A DNA stretch of 64,000 nucleotides from Saccharomycopsis fibuligera x Saccharomycopsis cf. fibuligera. Lineage: Eukaryota > Ascomycota > Saccharomycetes > Ascoideales > Saccharomycopsidaceae. Shown here in pieces: positions 31,204 to 41,460 of this stretch. Positions within the stretch are counted from its first letter, which is position 1, and the number at the start of each line of letters is the position of its first letter. Made by a program: the position numbers and the translations under genes. The notes beneath the pieces are model-generated. The model saw only the letters and a program-made list of their open reading frames with translations, was not told where the DNA came from and ran no database searches. Location: assembly GCA_001936135.1 (NCBI GenBank), contig CP012811.1, positions 1,860,001 through 1,924,000 on the forward strand, given 5' to 3'.

Positions 31204-32119
31204 AGATATATATTGTGTCTTTTGGTCCAATGTCGTTCCTTTCAATCATACCGGATTCTTATATAACCAAAATATAATATTACTATTATACTTCACCTAT
31301 TCGATTGTATTCTACTCAGCCATGTGCGCACATTTATGAATCTGTGAAACATACAGGTTTTGTAAAACTCAATATCAAGTATGTAACTATGGTCACATGC
31401 ATCAGCACAAAGTAATTCCTTTAGCTGTTGTCACACGATAGTTAATCGATTGCGCAAAAATTTGACAATATGATGATTACTTGAATGTCCTTCCCTAACA
31501 AAATCATATCATCATTCTATTGGAGGAGTCTCTCAAAAACCTTTTAGTCGAGGAGCCAAGATAGATAGATGCATCAAATCAATACTGATCAATTTGATTA
31601 CAAATGAAGTAAAGGCAGAAGCCTCCACAGTTTCTTCATCTCCATGTCAACATGTCATGTGGTTCCCAAGTCTAACTGAATATAATTGTTATCGTGGTAT
31701 CATATACGATGCTTGAAAGATGGCGTAACGGGTGGACACATTATGGATGGGATATATGGTCTCAGCGAAAATGCAAGAATTCTTCACTTGCGCGTGACTT
31801 GACAGGATGCGATTGTTACACTGTATTGTATAACAACTTCACTATCTATCATGGGTTACGGTGGTGGGCCCATCCCCAGGAGAGCCAAACCAAGGTAATC
31901 TGAAGTCTGATTGGCTGCTGATTGTCTTTGAACTGATTAAGCTTGCTGACATTTCTCACTCTTCCCGGTGGTGCCACTGTTGCATTAAATTTAAGAGAAG
32001 AGAAAGCCACAGTGTGCACGCGGTGTGGTGAGCTTGCGCAGTGGAGCACAGCATGCAGACGATACCGATCGAGGTACGATATGGTATAAGCATCATAGGG
32101 AGAAGCTCGCCCTTGGGTG

Positions 32120-32139
32120 TATATATATATATATATATA
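32120..32139 (+). promoter_or_regulatory. (TA)n element, likely TATA region of JLP1
   Basis: Ten TA units lie about 150 bp upstream of the JLP1 ATG, in the position expected for a yeast TATA element. Confidence 0.5.
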
Positions 32140-32286
32140 CAGGAGCGCGATCCTTTATCTCTAGAAAGTTTTTATAGAGGTTTCAAAACTTATCTTTTAA
32201 TTCTGCAGCAATCATTGCTTTAATTTTTCTTATACTACTTACTACTCACTGCTTTTTCATTTTTTTTAACTTTCAAACTCTCAAAC

Positions 32287-33564
32287 ATGTCTACCACTAC
32301 TATCGAATTGACTGGCGCTGTCAACGACGACACTGTCAAACTTGACGAACACATCAAAAAACTCGTCATTGACCATAAAATTTCCCCAAACAATGTTGAA
32401 GCCAGTACTACTGGGCCTGACCCAGAAGGGCTCAAAATATTACCAGCCACTGCGCGCAAGAGATTTGAGGAGTTTGGTGTTGACATTTCCAAAGGATATC
32501 CATCTAGACCGGATCTTAAGAAAATCCCAGTTTTCGTTGATGAAGCATATCAAGTCAGAAACGAAGACTACCCATACATTGAGCGTGGTAAAAATGCTGA
32601 TCCAGAAAAAAAAGCTCTCTTTAGTGCTGCTAAAGAAGTCAAGCATTTAACCACTAAGATTGGCACTGAGATTGTTGGTTTACAGTTATCTGAACTTACT
32701 GATCAACAAAAAGATGAATTAGCATTACTTGTCGCAGAAAGAGTAGTTGTCTTTTTCAGAGACCAAAAACTTTCTCCTCAAAAACAATTGGAATTGGGCG
32801 AATATTGGGGTCAAGTTGAAAAACATCCACAAACGTCTCAAGTGCCTGGATTACCAGGGATTTCCGTCATTTGGAACGATTATAGAAATCAAGTAGGTGG
32901 ATTAGGAATGACTTTCAAAAACAACAATTGGGGCAATTGGGATAAACAGTACGGAAGCAGAGGTAATCAAGTATGGCATACTGATTTGGTTCATGAACAT
33001 CAACCTGCCGGTATTACTCATTTGCATAATGATACTATTCCAGAAATTGGCGGTGATACTCTTTGGGCCTCTGGTTACGGCGCTTATGATAAATTATCCC
33101 CTGAAGTGCAAAAGTTCTTAGATGGGAAAAAAGCAGTCTTTTTCTCCGCTCATGGATATTTGGACCGTGATGATCCATTTGGTGGTCCTAAGAAAGTTGA
33201 AAGAGTTCATCCATTAGTTAGAACTCATCCAGCGACTGGATGGAAAGCGTTGTTTGTTAATAGATCAATGACTAAAAGAATCATTGGATTGAACCCGGTG
33301 GAAAGCGATTTAATTTTGAATTACTTGTTTGATGTTTATGAGAAAAATGCGGATATTCAAGTTAGATTTAATTGGAAGCCAAGCCAACCTGGTTTAGGAA
33401 CGTCAGCAATTTGGGATAATAGAGTTTCTCAACATAGATCAATTTGGGATCATGAAGGTAAAGAACCAAGACATGGCACTAGAGTTACTAGTTTGGCAGA
33501 AGTTCCGTTTTTTAATCCTGAATCAAAGTCTCAAAGAGAATCTTTGGGTTTGAGTTTGGATTAG
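32287..33564 (+). CDS. JLP1: Fe(II)/2-oxoglutarate sulfonate/taurine dioxygenase (TauD/Jlp1 family)
   Basis: 425 residues, matching fungal Jlp1 (about 412). The metal triad is visible: H231-x-D233 in QVWHTDLVHEHQPAG and H383 in RVSQHRSIWDH, with Arg residues nearby for 2-oxoglutarate. The block IGGDTLWASGYGAYDKLSP and the approach region VERVVVFFRDQKLSPQKQLE-like LLVAERVVVFFRDQKLS are TauD-typical. Family role: oxidative release of sulfite from taurine or other sulfonates as a sulfur source; some homologues act on alpha-keto acids or herbicides, so substrate is inferred. A GTCACATG Cbf1-like site upstream would fit sulfur regulation but is far (about 900 bp). Confidence 0.88.
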   Translation: MSTTTIELTGAVNDDTVKLDEHIKKLVIDHKISPNNVEASTTGPDPEGLKILPATARKRFEEFGVDISKGYPSRPDLKKIPVFVDEAYQVRNEDYPYIERGKNADPEKKALFSAAKEVKHLTTKIGTEIVGLQLSELTDQQKDELALLVAERVVVFFRDQKLSPQKQLELGEYWGQVEKHPQTSQVPGLPGISVIWNDYRNQVGGLGMTFKNNNWGNWDKQYGSRGNQVWHTDLVHEHQPAGITHLHNDTIPEIGGDTLWASGYGAYDKLSPEVQKFLDGKKAVFFSAHGYLDRDDPFGGPKKVERVHPLVRTHPATGWKALFVNRSMTKRIIGLNPVESDLILNYLFDVYEKNADIQVRFNWKPSQPGLGTSAIWDNRVSQHRSIWDHEGKEPRHGTRVTSLAEVPFFNPESKSQRESLGLSLD

Positions 33565-33758
33565 AAAGCCGTTCTCAAAAATAGGTGAACGCATATAATT
33601 TGAGCGTTTCTTCCCGTTATAGTTTTTTCCTGTGAACAAAAATGAATGGCATGAATTTTGAGAAGATACTAATTTGTAGCCTATCGTATTATATTTAACA
33701 TGGATTATATTACAGTAAACCATAAAAAAATAACACAATCTATATTATAATCAATAAA

Positions 33759-36566
33759 CTACTTTTCAAAGATCTCAATAGCAACATTCGTTATAGTTGC
33801 CAAGACCCAAAATGAAACCGTTATATAGCCAACAGATCGATCCATTTTCCATCCGTTTCTGGGCACAGTAATTAGCAAAAACATTAAGTTTATTACTAAC
33901 GCCAAATTACTAATCCACAAAGTCAGCCCAAACTTGATCATATACACATTGTTGATTACTGAAGTGGTGTTTTGCATGTTTGGAATAGTGAGCAACCCAC
34001 TGCCTCCAATACCAATAAGGATATTCAACAACGGGCCACCAAAGCACGCAGCAAGCGCCATCTTGGGAAATCCCATTTTGGCAATGGTAAAATTAGCAAT
34101 AAAATCTCCTAAAGAATTACCAATGGCAAAAATTGTAAAACCGAGGATAGCATCACTAAGATCAAATACTGTACCATAAAATTTCAACAGTGATACAACT
34201 TCTTCAGCAATAAGCGATATCCAAAGGATACTCATTGCAAACCCATATATCGATAAAAGAATGAGAATTATACCTTTGATTTGGAGAAGTCTAATATAAT
34301 GAGTAATTCGTTCTTGTCTATATGTCTCACTATATCTGTTTGCAAAAGATTTTCTGATTAGCAGAATTAAGAAGATTGCAAAGATAAATGATACCGGAAT
34401 TATTACCGAATAAGTGACCGGACTGCTAGGGAATACTCTTGTAGGTATAATTAGTGTGGCAATGAAGGCTTGAATCGTAATAATAACTCTCTCGTTGTAT
34501 ATTTCTTCTTGCGTCTGTTTCATAGTGACAAGAGCTTCTAAATACTTTCTTCTTGATTCGATATCTTGATTGGTGGTACCATTATCTACCAAGTCACTCA
34601 TAAATTTCATATGCTTCAATTCGGCAAGTGATTTTGACAAGGTTTTCAATTTGGAGTACTCAATAACCGGTATTGTGCATCTTAAAAGAAATAGTAATGG
34701 TAAGATGATAGCTGTGAGGATTTGGTCAAGAACTGATTTTGTACTAAAGCCAATTAAGCTGGGAAAAAAAATTAGAATAATTTTGCCCCCAAAAGAGCTA
34801 CTCTCTACCAGCGTCAAATTTTGTGATTTTTTTATTTTCGAAAACCTGAAATATGATAATATTTTTTTAAACTTTAATTTTTTTTTGGCTTTCTGTAGAT
34901 TTGTTGCAGTTTTAGCATGTCCACTATCATTGTCAACACTATTCGCATCATTTTGATGATGGTCGCTAATATTATTGCTATCTTGTGGCTGCTCACCCCC
35001 TTCGTTATGGATCTCGGATGGGTCCATGTCCGAAAACATAGCATTTGGATTATCTTTGTAAGAGGGGGCTGAATTAGAAACTATTTTTGGTGCAACCAGC
35101 TTTCTGCTGTTGAATGTGGGTTCCGAAAAAGGTCTGCGGTTTTCGCTTGTACTACTCAACCCTAAATTGTTAGTATCTCGTTGTGCTACTGTATGCAAGC
35201 TAAGGTGATCATAATTAGTACTTTGGTTGTCATCATTATCGTCCAAAATTTCCTCACTTTCAACCCAACTTGGTGACCTTTGACTTTTGTTTATGCTTTG
35301 GTTTAGCTCTAACGCATCCAATAAGGAAGGCCTAACAAAATATCGAGTTTCCTCGATTTCGTCTTCATTTCCTTCATCACCTTCATCATCACCGCCAAAC
35401 ACGTCATTTCGTAATGTTTCTTCGTGGATATTGTACTGCAAATTAGGACCAACTTTAATTTCACCTGGCTTAGTAACTTCTTGATATGTGTGATAATTTG
35501 TAGAAGTGTCCCTAGGAAGAATTCTGCTGGTTTCACTAGAAGCGCTTAAATTACTATGCCGCTCAGCAGGATCTTCGGTACTATTTATGTCTTCGTTGGA
35601 ACTGAGAAATGGGTTCTTGTTGAGGTTTATGCTGGTTGTTTCATTGATCAAATCATTAATGCTGGGGTTTCTATTTTCGTTTTCTTCTTCTTCATAAGCA
35701 TCTTCGGGTGGATTATTTCCATTCAAAGATCTGTTTGACCCGATTGGGGCAATATCATTGCGCAAAGGCCCATACTCAAGGTCATCAATGTACTGGCTTC
35801 GTGCCTTTAGTTCCCTTTTTCTTTTTTCTTTTAGTCTTTGATCTATGAACTGCCATGTTATGATAACAATAACATAGAGTATATAAAGAGCCATCAAAGC
35901 CAAACAGTCAAATATGGAGACACCGCCTTTTGTAATTATGATGCAGTCCAAAATTACCAAGGATATAAGAAGGTAAATGGTATCCCTAAGGAAATTTTTT
36001 TTGATTACTTTGAATGGATGAACTATTGACATTGACCCCACCACAACTGAGGTTATGAATAATGCAGCGCCTATCAATTCACTAAAAGCTAACGATCCAG
36101 CACCCACTTTCATTGAACTATAAGTACTAAATAGATCGGGAGAGCCATTTCCAAAGGCCAAAAGTGTAACCCCTGTTACATTTTCGCTCATACGGAGAAG
36201 TTTTGATATTGTGTTCAAATTAGGACATAGAAAGTCTGATGCAGTTATCCCCAATGTGGTGAATAAGGCAATGAGTAAAGCTACTGAAGCCGTGAATAAA
36301 AAATTAGATTCCCAAGAGGACTTGAAGCAGTAGTAAGCAGGTATATAGCTAAACAACCCGGCATTATCTGTTTGACAGTAATCTTTGGCAAATTGGCATT
36401 GATCTGCTTTAGCAATTTGATGGACCTGTTGACAGATTGGAGTAGTGTCATTTTGACTGAGGACAGCGGCAAGCGACTTGTCAGCGCTTGATCCGCTAGC
36501 AAGAGCTTTTAAGAATAACAATGATGTTAGAAAAGCATATATGGCATTTCTAAATAACAAAGCCAT
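33759..36566 (-). CDS. CaCA-superfamily cation/Ca2+ exchanger (NCX/NCLX type, YDL206W-like)
   Basis: 935 residues. A signal-like hydrophobic N-terminus is followed by a Cys-containing lumenal segment and two membrane halves. The first half carries the alpha-1 repeat GVTLLAFGNGSPDLFSTYS (132-150). The second carries alpha-2 with FTIFAIGNSLGDFIANF and FGGPLLNILIGIGGSGL. These Gly/Asn/Ser/Asp residues coordinate the exchanged cations. A hydrophilic loop of about 350 residues, rich in Asn, Asp, Ser and Glu, separates them. Family role: exchange of Ca2+ for Na+, Li+ or H+ in an internal membrane; the nearest yeast relative YDL206W is poorly studied, so compartment and ion are inferred. The gene is convergent with JLP1 (194 bp apart). 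Confidence 0.88.
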   Translation of the reverse strand: MALLFRNAIYAFLTSLLFLKALASGSSADKSLAAVLSQNDTTPICQQVHQIAKADQCQFAKDYCQTDNAGLFSYIPAYYCFKSSWESNFLFTASVALLIALFTTLGITASDFLCPNLNTISKLLRMSENVTGVTLLAFGNGSPDLFSTYSSMKVGAGSLAFSELIGAALFITSVVVGSMSIVHPFKVIKKNFLRDTIYLLISLVILDCIIITKGGVSIFDCLALMALYILYVIVIITWQFIDQRLKEKRKRELKARSQYIDDLEYGPLRNDIAPIGSNRSLNGNNPPEDAYEEEENENRNPSINDLINETTSINLNKNPFLSSNEDINSTEDPAERHSNLSASSETSRILPRDTSTNYHTYQEVTKPGEIKVGPNLQYNIHEETLRNDVFGGDDEGDEGNEDEIEETRYFVRPSLLDALELNQSINKSQRSPSWVESEEILDDNDDNQSTNYDHLSLHTVAQRDTNNLGLSSTSENRRPFSEPTFNSRKLVAPKIVSNSAPSYKDNPNAMFSDMDPSEIHNEGGEQPQDSNNISDHHQNDANSVDNDSGHAKTATNLQKAKKKLKFKKILSYFRFSKIKKSQNLTLVESSSFGGKIILIFFPSLIGFSTKSVLDQILTAIILPLLFLLRCTIPVIEYSKLKTLSKSLAELKHMKFMSDLVDNGTTNQDIESRRKYLEALVTMKQTQEEIYNERVIITIQAFIATLIIPTRVFPSSPVTYSVIIPVSFIFAIFLILLIRKSFANRYSETYRQERITHYIRLLQIKGIILILLSIYGFAMSILWISLIAEEVVSLLKFYGTVFDLSDAILGFTIFAIGNSLGDFIANFTIAKMGFPKMALAACFGGPLLNILIGIGGSGLLTIPNMQNTTSVINNVYMIKFGLTLWISNLALVINLMFLLITVPRNGWKMDRSVGYITVSFWVLATITNVAIEIFEK

Positions 36567-37301
36567 TGTTATGTGCCATTGGCTCTGGTTTTCATTCCTG
36601 GTGGGTTTTTTGTGGTTAGCTGACAGCTGTTTGAGGTGTTGCCATCTTATTTCTCTCTAAGGAGAAAAACGGAAGATCTTGCAGCCAACGAACCGCGTGT
36701 ATGGTCTTTAAGGCTTTCGGGGTTAATGACCCCCTTTAATGATAGTTATTGCCTTTTGTGGTAATATAAGTTGACATCTAAAAAATAAGCAAAAAACTTA
36801 GCGCGTTACTGCGCATTATCATGCGTCAGTTTGAATCAATCCTCAACAACAAAACATGCAAAAGAGCAATACCAAGATGGTTTATATGCTGCTACAAGAG
36901 AAAGCCAAGGACTAAGACAAGAAAAAGCAGTACTAGCGTAAATTGGCACATTGAATACTTTAGAGCTAGTTGAAAGAAATGAAAAAGGAAACGAACTGAA
37001 GAAATGCAAAATGGGAATCGTGTAGTTATACAAAAAATGTAAAAATAAAGTTAAAACTCTCGGACAGAATTAGGGGAAGTGAAAAGGGCTATTCAAATTA
37101 TTGCTGACATTGAAAAGAGGCAGCAAAAATATGGGTCACGTCCTGTGTATGAGTGTAGTGTCAGTTTACCAGCACTGACAAAAAGTCAACATGATTAAAA
37201 TAAAAGCAGATTATGAATGCAAAACTGGAAGAGATTATGGGGGCCATGCAATGGAAATAATTTGAGTTTGCGTTTAACAAGTTACCTTTTTATCATTTAG
37301 C
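36567..37301. other. Intergenic: exchanger promoter and 3' end of the PIR/GPI gene
   Basis: 735 bp, AT-rich, no TATA box close to the exchanger ATG. A short frame at 36836-37033 has no motif. No gene supported. Confidence 0.55.
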
Positions 37302-38267
37302 TTATAAAAACAACATAGCAGCGGCACCTAATAACATTGAACCACCAAAAGCTTTCCAAGATCTTTCAGCACCACCAGCATAACTTATGGTATTGTTGCC
37401 GGAGTAGTTCCCAGAGTAGTTGTAGCCAGAAGATGAATAAGTGGAGATAGCTGGGTAAGAAGAAGAACCGTAAGCATCAAGGGTGCTACTTGGGGAAGTG
37501 TATGGGGTAGAGCTGTAATATTCTGAAGTGGTGTATTCAGAGTAGTAAGGAGCAGAAGAATAGAGGGTAGCCACCAAAGACTCGGAAGAACTGGTAGAAG
37601 GAGTGCATGGGCAGACTGTAGTTGAAGTGGTACTAACGGCAGTAACGTAAGCGGTCACGTAAACTGTTTCCTCTGAACTGGTGGTGGAAGAAATGCTTTC
37701 ATATGGCGCAGATGAATAGTAAGTATCAAATAAAGATGAAGTAGAGGAATATGAAGAAGTAGTTGACTCTGGGCAAGTAGTTGTGGTTTCAGTGGAAACA
37801 GCAGTGGTGGTTTCAGTAATAGTGACTGTATCTTCTGCTGAGGAAGAATAATATGGAGCAGAAGAATAAAGGGTTCCAATCAAAGATTCAGAAGAAGAGG
37901 TGGTGGCAGAGCAAGGGCAGACGGTGGTATATGCAGTGCTAACTTCAGTGACAGTGGAAGCTGTAACATAAACAGTTTCTTCAGAAGACGCATAGGTAGA
38001 TCCAGTGGCATCCAAGGTAGAAGAAGGATATGAGCTAGTTGCGGTGTCGGTGTAGGCGGTAGTAGAGTAGGTTTCAGCTGATGAGGTGCTTCCGGTAGCA
38101 TCAAGGGTGGATGAAGGAGAAGTAGTAGAGCTGTAAGTAGCTTGAATTTGGCCATCACCAATTTGACTGACCAATTCAGCATCAGATACAGTATGTGCCT
38201 GAGAAGCAGTTGCAGCGGAAACTAAGGCCAAAGCGGTTAAGATATCGAAAAAGACTTTGTTTTGCAT
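37302..38267 (-). CDS. GPI-anchored cell-wall mannoprotein with one PIR motif
   Basis: 321 residues. Signal peptide at the N-terminus, then HTVSDAELVSQIGDGQIQA: the QIGDGQIQ at 35-42 matches the PIR motif used for alkali-labile linkage to beta-1,3-glucan. The rest is Ser/Thr/Tyr-rich, with repeated blocks (PSSTLDATGS, EETVYVTA, TVCPC and TLYSSAPYYS) occurring two or three times each. The C-terminus ends in a hydrophobic GGSMLLGAAAMLFL preceded by small residues, a typical GPI attachment signal. A protein with both signals could be attached to glucan in two ways, as in the Cwp1 family. It is probably heavily O-mannosylated. The gene symbol is not certain. Confidence 0.85.
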   Translation of the reverse strand: MQNKVFFDILTALALVSAATASQAHTVSDAELVSQIGDGQIQATYSSTTSPSSTLDATGSTSSAETYSTTAYTDTATSSYPSSTLDATGSTYASSEETVYVTASTVTEVSTAYTTVCPCSATTSSSESLIGTLYSSAPYYSSSAEDTVTITETTTAVSTETTTTCPESTTSSYSSTSSLFDTYYSSAPYESISSTTSSEETVYVTAYVTAVSTTSTTVCPCTPSTSSSESLVATLYSSAPYYSEYTTSEYYSSTPYTSPSSTLDAYGSSSYPAISTYSSSGYNYSGNYSGNNTISYAGGAERSWKAFGGSMLLGAAAMLFL

Positions 38268-39474
38268 TTTGGCGGTTTATTAGTAGCTGTTTATTAAAAT
38301 ATTGTGGGTGTAGTTGAAATGAAACAAGGTGGTAATTGCAAGGGGACTTGCTAAACGAGTGAAATAAGCCAGCGGTTTAGGTTTTATATCCTGTATTATA
38401 TGAGATATATGAGATAGCTGGGAAACAATGTCAAAGTATGATTGAATAGATTTACATGAAAAGAGAAAATAACAAACAAAAGGCATAAAATCTCTAGGAA
38501 CTCAAAAAGATTATATAGTTCTTTAAATTTGTACCGGCGCCAAGTTTAGTGGGAAACAAAAAAGGAATGTGCAGTGGTATCTACCTGCCATACCACAGAC
38601 AAGAGTGGCTTTACAAGTGATTTAGTGCTAGCTTTCTCGCAATGCAATGTTGGGCAAATTTCGCCGCTATCCGTAGCCCAGGACCACTGCCGTAGATTCA
38701 CTCGCCTTGCTCTTGTGTGGTCTAGAACTTAGCGAGGAATTTTATGGAAAGGTCATAACATCATATAGCTCTTTCTTCACTTGAAAAAAAAGTTTACGCT
38801 ACTTTATTATCCTGCTGTTAAATATGTCAATGAGCCACAATATAATAAATGTCAACCGAGGTGAAAATAAGAACATTATCGCCAAATAGATAATAACCTT
38901 TAGACAGAAAGAGGAACGAGTCCTTGCCGAAAAAGATCGATTGTTTTAGTGCATGGCGCTGCAGCACCCTTTGAACGGTCTTTCAAAAATTTGCTCCCCA
39001 TTCCCAAAAGGTCCTCAACAGCGGTATCTTTCTAAAAACTTGCCAAATTAGGCATTGTACATTCCCTTCAGTTCCAGTTCTAGGCATGTTTTTGTTATGC
39101 TATTTTGACTTTATTTCAAGTTAGGTGGTTGGCTAGTATAAGCAGTTACTCAAAGATGAACCGGACTAATGTTCTTGCTAGAATTTTTGGCACTTTTTTA
39201 TTTTTACAATTTATAGCGAATCTCTAACATTTTTGTACCAAAGTTATGGGCCTGTGCCCTTCGAAGGGTTCCCAAATTACAGCTATAGATATCCTTCTGG
39301 GATGTATGGCTATTAGGACAAACTAAAAAACCTTCTCCCACAAATCTGCGTAGTATCTTGTCTACAATTATTATTATCTTATTGTCTAAAGTTACGAAGA
39401 AAAACAGCACTGCGTTTATTAACACCGTGGACAATTATAGTAGGCTTAACAATACAGATTTTAATAACAAACGA

Positions 39475-39519
<45 letters not shown>

Positions 39520-39612
39520 GAACAACAAGAATTAAAATATGCGAACTTTACAAGAAAAAATTAGAGAAGCATAATTAGAGAATATTGAAAAAATAAGTTT
39601 GGTTAATTTGTC
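38268..39612. other. Intergenic: promoter of the PIR/GPI gene and 3' flank of the adhesin-like gene
   Basis: 1.35 kb. Contains a perfect 12-bp palindrome CCCTTCGAAGGG at 39257-39268 and a poly-A tract of about 38 nt at 39479-39516. No gene supported. Confidence 0.55.
39479..39516. repeat. Poly-A tract (about 38 nt)
   Basis: An uninterrupted A-run about 100 bp beyond the stop of the minus-strand gene at 39613. Read in the sense of that gene it is a U-run in the 3' flank. Confidence 0.9.
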
Positions 39613-41460
39613 TCATAGAAGCAATAAACCAGCTATTGCACAAAATAAAGGCAGTTTAACCCTCAAATAGCTACCAACCCCACTATAAGTATTACTAAAA
39701 TGGATTTTTGATTCAGTATTTTGTGCAGAAGCAGACAAAGTCGAGGCAGAAACTGGTTTCTTTCTTCCAGAACTGCTCAAAGTTTCTGGATTTAAGTTGG
39801 TAATTTTTAATGAGTTGTCACCATAAGAGGAGCTTACTTGGAAGAACATTGTTGAATTGTCAAATCCTAGAGGCTCTTCGTTATAAGAAAGTGTGTTATT
39901 TGCAAAAGGTAGCTTTGTCAGATGAAAGCTATCCAACGAATTTTTGGTTGATGTTGCTGTTGCCATTATGTTATTTTGACACCCACCTGAACAGGAGGTC
40001 TCTGTAACTAATCTTGTCACATTATCCGTTTTTACAAAAGTATCATAACCAAAGTCTCCTTTATAGCTGTAATTAATGTCCTCTGAGATACCTGATAGGG
40101 GACAAGTAGTTGTGTAAGAAGTTGCAGTTCCGCTGATTGTTTCAGTGATTGCGCCAAAACTGTGCGAACTGCACGTTCTGTTTTTAAATGGGCAAGTGGT
40201 GCTATACGATGTTATTGTTCCACTGACTGTAGTAGTTGTGACCAACGAAAAACTTGTCAAAGGCTGAGAAATAGGAGGCGATTCCAAGTTGCTTGATGAC
40301 GTGCTTGATGACGTACTTGGTGTATATTCAGTTGAAGTTTTGGTAGTGAAGTTTGCAAAAAGTTTAGTAGTTTGAGTTATGTTTCTCAAAAAACTTGATG
40401 ATGCTGTAAACCGGCTACTGTATGCTGATGTAGAAATATTTGCAGTAGTAAAAGTGTACGGCGTTGCACTGTAGGTTACACTTTCTGAAAAAGTGATTGT
40501 ATTTGAGTTAATAGCAGACAGACTTGTTTGACTTAGACGATCGGTCCCTGAAATGGTACGTTTGCTGCTTTCATTAGAGATAACACTCAATTTTTGATGC
40601 TCTTTAGAAAGCGACAATGTGACGTAAACATAAGATGGGTTAGGGTGATTTGACGTTGATGAAAATGTTGGTTCTACTTGCGTCTTGTGGTTTGTAGATT
40701 TTGTCTCTGAACCTTGTAATTTAGAATCGCTTTGCGTTGTTGAATGTTGTTCGGAGCTAGTGGTACTCAGCAAAAGAGAAGAAGTTGAAGTTGGAGTTGA
40801 AATTGAAGCTGACAAAGAAGGAATAGAATCCGGAACAGTTTTTACGACAGTGGAAGTAACTATAATTGTAGGCAACAGCAGTGATTTTTCGTAATCACAA
40901 GGGGCACGATCAGGAAACCCAATAGGAGTACAGTTTTCCTTCCCATTGCAAGAAGTAGAAAACACCACTTCTTCATGTTTGTGTTTTTTGAAACTTATTT
41001 CGAAATCTTGTTGGGTAAGTTCTGTCCAAGAATCTGTATGCCAAGAGTAAAAAAATCCATCTTTGACTGTACTGTGCAATAAATTATTGAAACGGTCATC
41101 ATTATGGCGAAACTTGATTTTGAAAAGTTGCAAAGAAAAAGCCTTGTCGTAGTCGTAGTACCATTTCACTTCATATTTCCCATCCGATCTTTTTAGGAAA
41201 TAATACCCAAAGCTAATGTCTTCCGTGAGGGAGTATTTCGGCGAGGCAAGATAGCAACTTTCAGGGCTAATTTTCACTTTTTGCTCATTAAGATGATTAT
41301 TCGGTCTTAAAGTTAAAAAGCTATCGGTTACTGATGAGAATCCGTCTGCCACAGTGGGCTGTGATGAAATAGATGAAATAGATGAAATAGATAATTCTGC
41401 TGCCCATGAAACCGCCGGTATTAACCAGAGGAGCAGCAGCACACTATTGAGAAACTTCAT
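39613..41460 (-). CDS. Putative GPI-anchored adhesin-like cell-wall protein
   Basis: 615 residues. A signal peptide (MKFLNSVLLLLWLIPAVSWA) is followed by a globular N-terminal domain to about residue 200, rich in aromatics (DISFGYYF, KYEVKWYYDYDKAF) with at least four cysteines. A long Ser/Thr-rich stalk then has two TxTSYxTTCP-type repeats (TSYSTTCPF, TSYTTTCPL). The C-terminus ends in a hydrophobic stretch (KLPLFCAIAGLLLL), a likely GPI signal. The plan - ligand-binding head, O-glycosylated stalk and GPI anchor - is that of fungal adhesins. The N-terminal domain family is not recognised. No TATA box is near its ATG. Confidence 0.72.
   Translation of the reverse strand: MKFLNSVLLLLWLIPAVSWAAELSISSISSISSQPTVADGFSSVTDSFLTLRPNNHLNEQKVKISPESCYLASPKYSLTEDISFGYYFLKRSDGKYEVKWYYDYDKAFSLQLFKIKFRHNDDRFNNLLHSTVKDGFFYSWHTDSWTELTQQDFEISFKKHKHEEVVFSTSCNGKENCTPIGFPDRAPCDYEKSLLLPTIIVTSTVVKTVPDSIPSLSASISTPTSTSSLLLSTTSSEQHSTTQSDSKLQGSETKSTNHKTQVEPTFSSTSNHPNPSYVYVTLSLSKEHQKLSVISNESSKRTISGTDRLSQTSLSAINSNTITFSESVTYSATPYTFTTANISTSAYSSRFTASSSFLRNITQTTKLFANFTTKTSTEYTPSTSSSTSSSNLESPPISQPLTSFSLVTTTTVSGTITSYSTTCPFKNRTCSSHSFGAITETISGTATSYTTTCPLSGISEDINYSYKGDFGYDTFVKTDNVTRLVTETSCSGGCQNNIMATATSTKNSLDSFHLTKLPFANNTLSYNEEPLGFDNSTMFFQVSSSYGDNSLKITNLNPETLSSSGRKKPVSASTLSASAQNTESKIHFSNTYSGVGSYLRVKLPLFCAIAGLLLL

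Larger units (their letters stand above)
31087..32286. other. Intergenic region: transcription-factor gene to JLP1
   Basis: 1.2 kb with a T-tract of about 35 nt at 31164-31199, a GTCACATG Cbf1-like site at about 31392, and a (TA)n run at 32120-32139 that can serve as the JLP1 TATA region. Short frames here show no motifs. Confidence 0.6.
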
